This document shows positions 42,526 to 50,010 of a DNA stretch of 50,010 nucleotides, one piece after another. Position 1 is the first letter of the stretch. Each line of letters opens with the position of its first letter. The DNA comes from DAOMOP01 sp035444405. Its GTDB lineage: Bacteria; Pseudomonadota; Gammaproteobacteria; Burkholderiales; Rhodocyclaceae. The position numbers and the translations under genes are program-made. The notes beneath the pieces were generated by a model. It saw nothing but the letters and a program-made list of their open reading frames with translations, searched no databases and was not told where the DNA came from. The stretch is taken from the NCBI GenBank assembly GCA_035444405.1, contig DAOMOP010000007.1, positions 1-50,010 of the forward strand, read 5' to 3'.

Positions 42526-43578
42526 TCACGCGATCGTCACGTCCGGCGACAGATACACGTCCTGGATCGCATGCAGCAGCGCGACGCCGTCGGCCAGCGG
42601 CCGCTGGAAGGCCTTGCGGCCGGAGATCAGCCCCATGCCGCCGGCCCGCTTGTTGATCACGGCGGTACGCACGGCCTGGGCGAGATCGCCCGCGCCGCGC
42701 GACTCGCCGCCCGAGTTGATCATGCCGACGCGCCCCATGTAGCAGTTGGCGACCTGGTAGCGCACGCGGTCGATCGGGTGCTCGCCGGCGAGCTCGGCAT
42801 ACACGCGCGCATGCGTCTTGCCGAAGCCGAGCGCGCGAAAGCCGCCGTCGTTCTCGGCCATCTTCTGCTTGACGATGTCGGCCTCGATCGTGACGCCGAG
42901 GTGGTTGGCCTGCCCGGTCAGGTCGGCCGCGACCGCGTAGTCGGTGCCCTCGTGCTTGAACGCATCGTTGCGCAGATAGCACCACAGCACCGTCGCGAGG
43001 CCGAGCGCGTGCGCGCGCCGGAAGGCCTGCGATACTTCGCGGATCTGGCGGCGCGACTCGGGCGAGCCGAAATAGATCGTCGCACCGACCGCCACCGCGC
43101 CCATCTCGAAGGCCTGCTCGACGTCGGCGAACAGGCACTGGTCGTAGCTGTTCGGGTACGACAGCAGCTCGTTGTGGTTGAGCTTGACGATGAACGGGAT
43201 GCGGTGCGCATAGCGGCGCGCGACCGCGCCGAGCACCCCGAGCGTCGAGGCGACCGCATTGCAGCCACCCGCGAGGGCGAGCTCGACGATTGCGCGCGGG
43301 TCGAAGTAGCGCGGGTTCGGCGCGAAGGATGCGGCGCCCGAATGCTCGACACCCTGGTCCACCGGCAGGATCGACAGGTAGCCGGTGCCGGCCAGCCGCC
43401 CGTGGCCGAACAGCGCCGCGAGATTGCGCAGCACGGCCGGTTTGCGGTCGGCGTCGACGAGCACGCGATCGACGAAATCCGGCCCGGGAAGGTGGAGCAT
43501 GTCGCGCGCAATGCCCGCACAGGTGTGGCCGAGCAGGGAGTCGGCCTCGGCGCCGAGCAGGGCTGCGATGTCGGTCAT
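42526..43578 (-). CDS. Class I fructose-bisphosphate aldolase (DhnA/FbaB type)
   Basis: A 350-residue aldolase of the archaeal-type class I group. The blocks GTGYLSILPVDQGVEHSG, VKLNHNELLSYPN, VGATIYFGSPESRRQI, AADLTGQANHLGVTIEADIVKQK and the Schiff-base region near VINKRAGGMGLISGRKAFQRP are typical. It interconverts fructose-1,6-bisphosphate with the two triose phosphates, and this type is often used for gluconeogenesis. It heads a likely aldolase-pyc-hyuA transcription unit. Confidence 0.9.
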   Translation of the reverse strand: MTDIAALLGAEADSLLGHTCAGIARDMLHLPGPDFVDRVLVDADRKPAVLRNLAALFGHGRLAGTGYLSILPVDQGVEHSGAASFAPNPRYFDPRAIVELALAGGCNAVASTLGVLGAVARRYAHRIPFIVKLNHNELLSYPNSYDQCLFADVEQAFEMGAVAVGATIYFGSPESRRQIREVSQAFRRAHALGLATVLWCYLRNDAFKHEGTDYAVAADLTGQANHLGVTIEADIVKQKMAENDGGFRALGFGKTHARVYAELAGEHPIDRVRYQVANCYMGRVGMINSGGESRGAGDLAQAVRTAVINKRAGGMGLISGRKAFQRPLADGVALLHAIQDVYLSPDVTIA

Positions 43579-43902
43579 GGTCGTGCCTCTCTTGGATGGC
43601 CGCTGCGGCCGCCGCATTCGCACGAACGGGCGACTGCGAGGAGCATAGCGTCGACACCCGCCGCCGTGTACCCCTGGTCGCCCGCCTGCGCGACGGCACG
43701 CCATCTCCCCGAGCGCGCGGGCCGGGACGGGATCGGTCGCGCGCCGCGGCAATCGCTCACACCGGCCATGACGAATTCCTGCCAGAATATGCAGATAAAA
43801 CTGCTGCGGATGCCGGCAGGCGCGCGGTGTCATGCATTCCGGCACACACCCGGACCCCGGTCCGGCAACAATCGCCAATGACGACGAAGGGAGGAAAAGC
43901 AC
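43579..43902. other. Divergent intergenic region, aldolase / LysM gene
   Basis: 324 bases. A less GC-rich patch near 43770-43810 (AATATGCAGATAAAA) may contain a promoter for the LysM gene. No other structure was seen. Confidence 0.4.
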
Positions 43903-44709
43903 ATGTCGAGCACCAACCCATCGAAGCACCGGCCGGGCCTGTCGCTGCGTCCCGCGGCCATTGCGCTCGCGACGGCCGCCGCACTGACGCTCGCCGGCCC
44001 GGCGGCCGCCGACACGCACTCGGCATCTTCCGCCCCGCAAGAGAGCACCGCCGACGCGGTCGAAGCACTGCGCCAGCGCCTCGACGCGGCCGAGGCCGCC
44101 CGCGAGGCTCAGGCGGCGGAGCTCGAAACCCTGCGCGCCGCCCTCGAGCAGGCCCGCGCCGACGCCGATGCCGCGATGCGCGAGCTCGCGCGCATCCAGG
44201 CCGCCACGCGCGAGGCCGAATCCGCCCTCGCCGCACACGAAGCCGAAACCCGCGCCGCCCGCAGCGCCGCCAGCGAGGCCGAGGCCGAGCGCGATGCGCT
44301 GGCGGCCGAGCTCGCCGCGGCCAACGAGGCGCTGGCCGCGGCGCGCGCACGGCTTGCCCCGGGCGAAGGCGGCACGGCCTCGGCCGAGGCCGCACGCACG
44401 GCCGCCGCACAGGCGGCCGAACACTACCTCGCGCTGCGCCAGCGTCTGCGCCGCAATCCGACCCCGGAACAGCGCCGACAGCTCGACGAGGCCGCCGCCG
44501 CCGTCGCCGACGCGCAGCTCCTCGCCGCCCGTCTGAGCGGCGCGCACGGTCTCTATCGGGTGCGCCCGAACGACACGCTGGCGATCATCGCAGCCCGCTT
44601 CTACGGCGACGGGGCACACTGGCCGCGCATCCACGAAGCCAACCGCCACGTGCTGCCGGATCCGGACCGGGTCGAGGCGGGGCTGACCCTGATCATGCCG
44701 GCGAAATAG
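43903..44709 (+). CDS. Exported coiled-coil protein with C-terminal LysM domain
   Basis: A 268-residue protein. Signal peptide 1-36 (ends PAAA). Residues 45-165 form a long Ala/Glu/Arg coiled coil. A linker with RRNPTPEQRRQLDEAAA precedes a LysM domain at about 220-268 (GLYRVRPNDTLAIIAARFYGDGAHWPRIHEANRHVL). LysM should bind peptidoglycan, so it probably acts in the periplasm in wall organisation. GGGAGG precedes the ATG. The layout resembles FimV/TppB-like periplasmic scaffolds only in outline. Confidence 0.85.
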   Translation: MSSTNPSKHRPGLSLRPAAIALATAAALTLAGPAAADTHSASSAPQESTADAVEALRQRLDAAEAAREAQAAELETLRAALEQARADADAAMRELARIQAATREAESALAAHEAETRAARSAASEAEAERDALAAELAAANEALAAARARLAPGEGGTASAEAARTAAAQAAEHYLALRQRLRRNPTPEQRRQLDEAAAAVADAQLLAARLSGAHGLYRVRPNDTLAIIAARFYGDGAHWPRIHEANRHVLPDPDRVEAGLTLIMPAK

Positions 44710-44714
44710 CCACG

Positions 44715-44755
44715 GCGGGCGAGGCCGCCCGGGCCGGACCGGCTCGCCCGCTTTC
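44715..44755 (+). terminator. Hairpin terminator after the LysM gene
   Basis: GCGGGCGAG (44715-44723) pairs perfectly with CTCGCCCGC (44743-44751) across 19 bases, followed by TTTC, starting six bases after the stop codon. A GC-rich stem with a short T-run suggests a moderate intrinsic terminator. Confidence 0.5.
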
Positions 44756-44862
44756 GAATCGGTGCCGAGCCGCGCGCGGCAGGCCCGTCAGCAGCCCGGC
44801 AGCACGCCGTCGGGCACCACGCGTGCAGGACTCCTCCCGATCGACGCTCGGACGCCCGGCGC

Positions 44863-45957
44863 TCAGCCCGCGCGCATCAGCCAGTGCCGCGCGACATCGA
44901 CCATGCGGTTCGCGAACCCCCACTCGTTGTCGAACCACACCACCAGATTGACCAGCCGCGGCCCGATCACGCGCGTCTGCGCACCGTCGACGATGGCCGA
45001 ATGGGCGTCGTGGTTGAAGTCGATCGACGCGTGCGGCTCTTCCGAATACGCGATCAGGCCGGCATGCGGGCCGTTGGCGACCTCGCGCATCAGCGCATTG
45101 ATGCGCGCCGCGCCGACGTCGCGCGCGACACTCAACACCATGTCAATCGCCGACACGTTGTGGGTGGGCACGCGGATCGCCTTGGCCTGCACGCGCCCGG
45201 CGAGCTGCGGCAGCAGGCGCTCGACGCCGCGCGCGAGCCCCGTCGACACCGGGATGATGGACTGCATCGCCGAGCGCGTGCGGCGCAGGTCGGCGTGGTG
45301 ATAGCCGTCGATGAGCGGCTGATCGTTCATCACCGAGTGCAGCGTGGTCAGCAGCGCCTGCTCGATGCCGAGCTCGCGGTGCAGCAGCTCGAGCACCGGC
45401 ACCACCGCGTTGGTCGTGCACGAGGCGTTCGAGACGAGCCGCTCGCCGCCGCGCAGCGCCTCGTGGTTCGTGCCGTAGACGACCGTCGCATCGACGTCGT
45501 CGCCGCTGTTGCCCGGATGCGACAGCAGCAGCCGCGGGCAGCCCGCATCCAGAAAACGCGTGAGCTCGGCGCGGCTGCTGTAGTGCCCGGAGCACTCGAC
45601 CACCAGGTCGNNNNNNNNNNGCAGCTGCGGCAGCAGCAGGCGCAATCGCGCGAGGAGCCGCAGGTCGAGCTCGAGGGTGCGCCAGTCCACCGCCTCGGGA
45701 GCGGTCTGGTGCGTGACGACGATCGCATCGTCGCCGATCAGCAGGCGGTCGTCGCGGGTATCGACGACGCCGGGAAATCGGCCGTGGGTCGAATCGAAGC
45801 GCGTCAGGTAAGCAATGCTCTGCAGGTCGGCCGGCTCGTTGATCGCAACGACCCGCAGCTGCTGCGACAAGCCGGTCTCGTACAGCGCACGCAGGAAACA
45901 GCGGCCGATGCGGCCGTAGCCGTTGATCGCGATGCGGAAGCGGGGCTCGGAAATCAT
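44863..45957 (-). CDS. epd: Erythrose-4-phosphate dehydrogenase, interrupted by an N run
   Basis: A GAPDH-superfamily enzyme. The NAD loop is INGYGRIGRCFLRALYE; the catalytic Cys is in SNASCTTN. The blocks HSVMNDQPLIDGYHHADLRRTRSAMQSIIPVSTGLA and DFNHDAHSAIVDGAQTRV are those of E. coli Epd, not GapA, so the likely reaction is erythrose-4-phosphate to 4-phosphoerythronate for pyridoxal phosphate synthesis. An abnormal stretch, LRLLARLRLLLPQL plus ten Ns (45611-45620), sits between LELD and LVVECSG, which would join smoothly. CGACCTG occurs on both sides, so this looks like a faulty contig end. The gene is probably intact. Confidence 0.85.
   Translation of the reverse strand: MISEPRFRIAINGYGRIGRCFLRALYETGLSQQLRVVAINEPADLQSIAYLTRFDSTHGRFPGVVDTRDDRLLIGDDAIVVTHQTAPEAVDWRTLELDLRLLARLRLLLPQLXXXXDLVVECSGHYSSRAELTRFLDAGCPRLLLSHPGNSGDDVDATVVYGTNHEALRGGERLVSNASCTTNAVVPVLELLHRELGIEQALLTTLHSVMNDQPLIDGYHHADLRRTRSAMQSIIPVSTGLARGVERLLPQLAGRVQAKAIRVPTHNVSAIDMVLSVARDVGAARINALMREVANGPHAGLIAYSEEPHASIDFNHDAHSAIVDGAQTRVIGPRLVNLVVWFDNEWGFANRMVDVARHWLMRAG
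45611..45620. other. N run (10) inside epd
   Basis: Ten undetermined bases next to about 40 bases that do not fit the protein. The heptamer CGACCTG on the coding strand flanks the aberrant block. Confidence 0.9.
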
Positions 45958-46064
45958 CGCCACGATGGACTCACCAGCAGGAAGGCTCACGGGCCTCCAT
46001 TCTACCGAGTGCCCCGGCCGAGCGGGCGTGCAGCTTCGGCCGTCGGCGTACATGGCACGAATTG

Positions 46065-46860
46065 TCAGCGGGTCAGCACCACCGGACAGTCGAGCTCGTC
46101 GAGCACGCGCGCAAGCGCGGCCTGCGTCAGAAAGCGCTGCCGGTCCGGCAGCACCAGGCAGCCGGCGGCGTGCTGCCGGGCGGCGCGGATCAGGTTCGCC
46201 CCGTCCAGCGCGGGGAGCCGCGCGCAGCGTCCGGATGCCCCGAGCCCGTGCACGGCCAGCTGCGCGCGCGCGCACGTGATGCGATAGGCTTCGTCGCTCG
46301 GCGCATCGATCAGCAGCACCAGCTCGGCGCCGTTCAGCCGCGCGAGCCGTGCGCCGACCTCGAGGCTGTTCGCGGAGGCGGCCGGCTCCTCGAACAGCAC
46401 CAGCACCGGCCCGACGCGCGCACTTGCAGCGATGCCGGATAGCCGGTAGCTCGTCTCGGCGAGCACGAGCAGGTCGTGCGCCTGCGCGAGCGCGCCGATC
46501 TCGGCCGGCAGGCTGCCGCGGGCGATGCGGAACGACCAGCGCACGCGCAGCCGCCCGGCCGCTTCGGCGAGGCGACGCTCGATCGCCTCGGCCTGGCGCT
46601 GCCACGTCCGCTCGAACTCGGCCGGCGACAGCGGCCGGACCTCGCCCGAGAGCAGGTTGAACTCGCGCGCGAACGGCAGGCCNNNNNNNNNNGAGCAGGC
46701 GCCGCAGGTTGTCGTCCTCGACGAAGAGGCCGGCGAGCTCGGCGTCGAGCTCGGCGGCGAGCGCACCGGCGGTCGTCAGCGCCGCGACGCTGCGCGGCGA
46801 CTCGTCCAGGGCGACGACGACACGCACGATCCGATGCGAATCATTCGTCGTTGCGGCCAT
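46065..46860 (-). CDS. Universal-stress-like protein, interrupted by an N run
   Basis: A roughly 260-residue soluble protein. The N-terminal part (RIVRVVVALDESPRSVAALTTAGALAAELDAELAGLFVED) has the universal-stress-protein fold pattern, and the second half repeats alpha/beta elements (LVLFEEPAAS, CLVLPDRQRFL, LDCPVVLTR). Ten Ns at 46683-46692 separate LRRLL from GLPFAREFNLL, with a frame change; relatives read directly through here (RLAGLPFAREF-like). Its start overlaps the end of the Lon-like gene by 20 bases, so the two are co-translated. Role unknown; probably an accessory to the protease. Confidence 0.7.
46683..46692. other. N run (10) inside the universal-stress-like gene
   Basis: Flanks encode adjacent parts of one protein in different frames, so little sequence is likely missing. 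Confidence 0.9.
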
Positions 46861-49276
46861 CGGCGTCTCCCCTGTGGTGTTCGAGCTCGCGCGCAAACGC
46901 ACGGCGCAGCTCGCCGAAGCGCTGCAGCCGCTCGGCGACGCGGCGGCCGAGACAGCCCTCGGGCCAGCTGCCGTCGTCACCGGGCTGGCCGGCCGGCATG
47001 CCGGTCAGCAATTCGAGCGCCTGGTCGACGGTGTCGACCGCGTGCACCCGGAAGCGCCCCGCTGCGGCGGCTTCGACGACGTCGTGGCGCAGCATCAGGT
47101 GGGCGACGTTCGCGGCCGGAATCACGACCCCTTGCCGACCGGTGAGCCCGCGCCGGGTGCAGATGTCGAAGTAGCCCTCGATCTTGTCGTTGACCGCACC
47201 GATCGCCTGCACGCGGCCGAACTGGTCGACCGAACCGGTGACCGCCAGCGACTGGCGGATCGGCACCTCGGCGAGCGATGACAGCAGCGCACACAACTCG
47301 GCGACCGACGCGCTGTCGCCGTCGACCTGGCCGTAGGTCTGCTCGAACACCAGGCTCGCCGACAGCGACAGCGGCTGCTCGGCGGCATAGCGCGAGGCCA
47401 GGAGCGAGGACAGGATCAGCACCCCTTTCGAGTGGATCGCGCCGCCCAGCTTGACCTCGCGCTGGATGTCGACCAGCTCGCCGCTCCCCAGCCGCGTGCT
47501 GGCGGTGATGCGCGACGGCTGCGCGAAGGTGAAGTCGCCGAGCTGCACCACCGACAGGCCGTTGACCTGGCCGACGCGCTCGCCGTCGGTGTCGATGTGC
47601 AGGATGCCGCGCAGGATGGCCTCGTGCGAGCGCTCGCGCAGACGGTCCGAGCGCCGGATCTGCGCATCGATGGCCTGCTGCACGTCGGCGCGCGTGACGG
47701 CGTCGCGCGTCGCGCGCGCGGCCCAGTAGTCGGCCTGGCGCACCAGGTCGGCAAGGCTGTCCATGTGCGTCGACAGCTTGTGCGCGTCCTCGGCGCGGCG
47801 CGCGGCGTGCTCGATCAGCCGCGCCACCGCGTCGCGATCGAAGTCGCGCAGCTTCTCGCGCCGTGCCAGCGTGCCGATCAGGCGCGCGTACAAGAGGTCG
47901 TTGTCGGCGCTGCGCTCGACCTCGTCCTCGAAGTCGGCGGCGACCTTGAAGAGCTCGCGGAACTCGGAATCGTACTCGGCGAGCAGGAAGTACAGCATGC
48001 GGTTGCCGAGCAGCACGATCTTGACGTCGAGCGGGATCGACTCGGGCTCGAGCGACACGGTGCTGATCAGGCTGTAGGCCTGGCCGAGCGACTCGATGCG
48101 GACCTGATGCGTCGCGAGCGCGCGCTTCAATCCGTCCCACGAGAACGGCTGCGACAGCAGCTTCACCGCATCGAGCAGCAGGTAGCCGCCGTTGGCGCGA
48201 TGCAGCGCACCGGCCTTGATCAGCGTGAAGTTCGTGACCAGCGCGCCGAAGCGCGACAGGTGCTCGACACGTCCGAGCAGGTTCTGGAAGGTCGGGTGGT
48301 CCTCGAGCACGACCGGCGCGCCGTCGTCCGCGCCGTGCCCGACCAGCAGGTTCACGGCGAAGCGGCTGAAATCCGGCCCCTCGGCGGCGAGCGCCGCGAC
48401 GCCTCCGGCGGCTTCCTTCGGCGCGCGGAACTCGTCGATGCTCTGGATGACGTTGGCCTGGACTTCGGCGAGGTAGCGGCACACCGGCTCGTGCTCGGCA
48501 TAGTCGCTGCGCAGCGCATCGATCAGGTGACCGATCGCGAACAGCACGACCTCCTCGTTCAGCTTGCGCACGCGCTCGAAGCGCTCGCGCCGCCACTGAT
48601 GCACCTGGCGCACGACCTTCTCGAGCCGCTCCTGCAACTCGGCGATGTCGCGCTGGATGCGCGCCTGCTCGTCCTCGGAGAGCTTGGCATAGTCCTCCGG
48701 GCTCATCACCTCGTCGTCCTTGGCCGGGGCGAACGAGAAGCCGTTGGGGGTGCGCATCAGCACGATGCCGCGGCGACCCGCCTCGTCGCCGACCTCGCCG
48801 AACGACTGCTTCTGCCGCTCGCCGTACTCGTCGTCGATCTGCGCGAGGCGGCGGCGGTACTCGTCGCCCTCGAACACCGCCGGAATGCGCGCCTGCAGCT
48901 CGGCGAGAAGCTGCTGCATGTCCGTGCGCAGGCGCGTACCCAAGCCGGCCGGAAGCCGGATCGCGCGCGGCTTGTCGGGCTGCGCGAAGTTGTGCACGTA
49001 ACACCAGTCCGACGGCTTGCCGCGCCCGCCCGCGGCGATCTGCTGGTCGAGGAGCTGGCGCACCAGGGTGCGCTTGCCGCTGCCGCTGGGACCCATCACG
49101 TAGAGGTTGTAGCCGGCGTGACGCATGCCGATGCCGAACTGCGCGGCATCGATGGCGCGCATCTGGCCGATGCCTTCACCGAGGTCTTCGAGCTCGGCCG
49201 TGGTCTCGAAGGCAAACTGCGCCGTATCGCACGCGCGGTAGAGTCGTTCCGCGGCAAGCGGCGGGAGTCCGGTCAT
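46841..49276 (-). CDS. Lon-family ATP-dependent protease (LonB/C-like)
   Basis: An 811-residue protein. Walker A is GPSGSGKRT (62-70). A long coiled insertion follows (about 120-270), then AAA elements around GALHRANGGYLLLDAVKLL and the C-terminal S16 protease domain with the Ser-Lys dyad: Ser in DGDSASVAELCALLSSL and Lys in AVNDKIEGYFDICTRRGL. It lacks the N-terminal substrate domain of LonA and is the type annotated as AAA-family/Lon-related putative protease. Cytosolic. It is followed by the universal-stress-like gene with a 20-base overlap and then epd. Confidence 0.9.
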   Translation of the reverse strand: MTGLPPLAAERLYRACDTAQFAFETTAELEDLGEGIGQMRAIDAAQFGIGMRHAGYNLYVMGPSGSGKRTLVRQLLDQQIAAGGRGKPSDWCYVHNFAQPDKPRAIRLPAGLGTRLRTDMQQLLAELQARIPAVFEGDEYRRRLAQIDDEYGERQKQSFGEVGDEAGRRGIVLMRTPNGFSFAPAKDDEVMSPEDYAKLSEDEQARIQRDIAELQERLEKVVRQVHQWRRERFERVRKLNEEVVLFAIGHLIDALRSDYAEHEPVCRYLAEVQANVIQSIDEFRAPKEAAGGVAALAAEGPDFSRFAVNLLVGHGADDGAPVVLEDHPTFQNLLGRVEHLSRFGALVTNFTLIKAGALHRANGGYLLLDAVKLLSQPFSWDGLKRALATHQVRIESLGQAYSLISTVSLEPESIPLDVKIVLLGNRMLYFLLAEYDSEFRELFKVAADFEDEVERSADNDLLYARLIGTLARREKLRDFDRDAVARLIEHAARRAEDAHKLSTHMDSLADLVRQADYWAARATRDAVTRADVQQAIDAQIRRSDRLRERSHEAILRGILHIDTDGERVGQVNGLSVVQLGDFTFAQPSRITASTRLGSGELVDIQREVKLGGAIHSKGVLILSSLLASRYAAEQPLSLSASLVFEQTYGQVDGDSASVAELCALLSSLAEVPIRQSLAVTGSVDQFGRVQAIGAVNDKIEGYFDICTRRGLTGRQGVVIPAANVAHLMLRHDVVEAAAAGRFRVHAVDTVDQALELLTGMPAGQPGDDGSWPEGCLGRRVAERLQRFGELRRAFARELEHHRGDADGRNDE

Positions 49277-49348
49277 GCTCGCTTCCTCTTCGGTCGTGAC
49301 GACGGGCGCCGCTCGCTCGGCACCCGCCGATGATCATAGCGCGTGCGC

Positions 49349-50010
49349 TCAGCCCTTGTCCGCCGTCGCGTCATCGGCCGCCTTGCGCGTGCCGCGCGCC
49401 CCACCGGCCGGCTTGCGNNNNNNNNNNNNNNNNNNNNNNNNNNNNNNNNNNNNNNNNNNNNNNNNNNNCCGCCGGCTCCCCCGCCGCAGCTTTCGCCGAC
49501 GCGCTATCGCGTGAACGCCGCCGGCCAGCCGACCTGGCCGCCTTTGCCTCCGACGCGTCGGCACGTGCGCCAGCCGCTGCGGTTTCACCGGCCGATGTCG
49601 TTTCGCCGCTCGCTGCGACGCCGCTTTCAGCCTCGGCCACGGCTTGCTTCGCCGTGACCGATGCCGTGGCCGTTCCGGTGCGCGTGCGCCGCCGCGCCGT
49701 GCCGGCCTTGGCCGCCGGCGCGCTCGCCGCGCTGTCCGATGCGCCTGCCGGCGGCGTCGGCGCCGCCGCATCGGGCGGCGAAACGGGGGCGACTGCAGGC
49801 TCGACGGCCGACGCCTGCTCCGCAGCCGTCGGCGCCCCGGACGCCGCCTCACCGGCAACGGCTGGGGCCGCCTGCCCGTCACCGGCAGAGCCGCGCTTGC
49901 GGCCTGCGCCGGACTTGCGTCGCGAGCCAGCCTTGGCCGGCGCCTCCAAAGCGGCATGTGCGTCGGCGAGCGCTTCGATCGCCAGGTCGTCGCTGGTGTC
50001 GAGTGCGTGC
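49349..50010 (-). CDS. Ala/Lys/Arg-rich protein, C-terminal part (partial)
   Basis: An open frame enters from the right edge (LDTSDDLAIEALADAHAALEAPAK) and becomes low-complexity sequence rich in Ala, Ser, Thr, Lys and Arg. It crosses 51 Ns (49418-49468); beyond them the frame that reads RKPAGGARGTRKAADDATADKG and stops at 49349 looks the best continuation. Such tails occur on phasins, histone-like and RNA-binding proteins. The folded part lies outside the window, so I cannot name it. Confidence 0.55.
   Translation of the reverse strand, partial: THSTPATTWRSKRSPTHMPLWRRRPRLARDASPAQAASAALPVTGRRPQPLPVRRRPGRRRLRSRRRPSSLQSPPFRRPMRRRRRRRQAHRTARRARRRPRPARRGGARAPERPRHRSRRSKPWPRLKAASQRAAKRHRPVKPQRLAHVPTRRRQRRPGRLAGGVHAIARRRKLRRGSRRXXXXXXXXXXXXXXXXXRKPAGGARGTRKAADDATADKG
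49418..49468. other. N run (51) inside the Ala-rich ORF
   Basis: The longest undetermined stretch. It lies in low-complexity, repetitive coding sequence, which explains the assembly failure. Confidence 0.9.

Noticed and set aside
44863..45957. Ordinary glyceraldehyde-3-phosphate dehydrogenase
   Set aside because: The DFNHDAHSAIVDGAQTRV and HSVMNDQPLID blocks match Epd rather than GapA, so erythrose-4-phosphate dehydrogenase is the better call.

Overview
The window is a high-GC chromosomal segment (I judge it well above 60% GC by eye) with dense, mostly operonic genes and strong Shine-Dalgarno sites. The gene content points to a proteobacterium, more likely gamma than beta: CreA, PurU with an ACT domain, an erythrose-4-phosphate dehydrogenase next to a Lon-like protease, an iron-sulfur serine dehydratase, a GbdR-like GlxA/AraC regulator, a TonB-dependent receptor and a PHB-type acetoacetyl-CoA reductase. 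This taxonomic reading is inference. No rRNA, tRNA or CRISPR was seen.

Layout. 1-440 holds IS4/Tn5-type remnants. 848-7300 carries creA, an SPW-repeat membrane protein, an mgtE with a duplicated N-terminal module, a zinc metallopeptidase, a coiled-coil stress protein and a frameshifted ankyrin/DUF3592 membrane protein. 7662-12014 holds a BCCT betaine-type transporter, a cNMP/CBS/nucleotidyltransferase protein and a DEDDh exonuclease. 12038-15995 has a GbdR-like regulator, sdaA and a divergent LysR regulator. phaB follows. 16980-26771 is the core of the window: purU-folD-folC on the minus strand, divergent from corrinoid protein, DUF1638, a small 'virulence factor' family protein, MetV-like, MetF-like, methyl-THF:corrinoid methyltransferase and RACo-like activator on the plus strand. 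27172-31988 carries small housekeeping and regulatory genes, including a hotdog thioesterase. A TonB receptor with a perfect operator-like palindrome follows, then an MttB-superfamily methyltransferase without pyrrolysine (34495-36057), DUF1636, a lone HyuA-type protein, pyruvate carboxylase and class I FBP aldolase. The right end has a LysM protein, epd, a universal-stress-like protein, a Lon-like protease and a partial Ala-rich ORF.

How it works together (inference). The transporter imports a quaternary amine, most likely glycine betaine. The MttB homolog moves one methyl to the corrinoid protein, the MtgA-type enzyme passes it to THF, MetF/MetV oxidise it to methylene-THF, FolD takes it to formyl-THF and PurU releases formate and free THF. 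The RACo-like protein would reactivate oxidised cobalamin. All steps from methylamine to formate are encoded within about 18 kb. sdaA, pyruvate carboxylase and FBP aldolase fit the onward route glycine - serine - pyruvate - oxaloacetate - sugars. DUF1638, the 'virulence factor' protein, DUF1636 and the lone HyuA are the unexplained members and the best candidates for new components.

Five N runs interrupt genes. Coding continuity suggests that three or four of them are assembly joins with little or no missing sequence, so those genes are probably intact in the organism.
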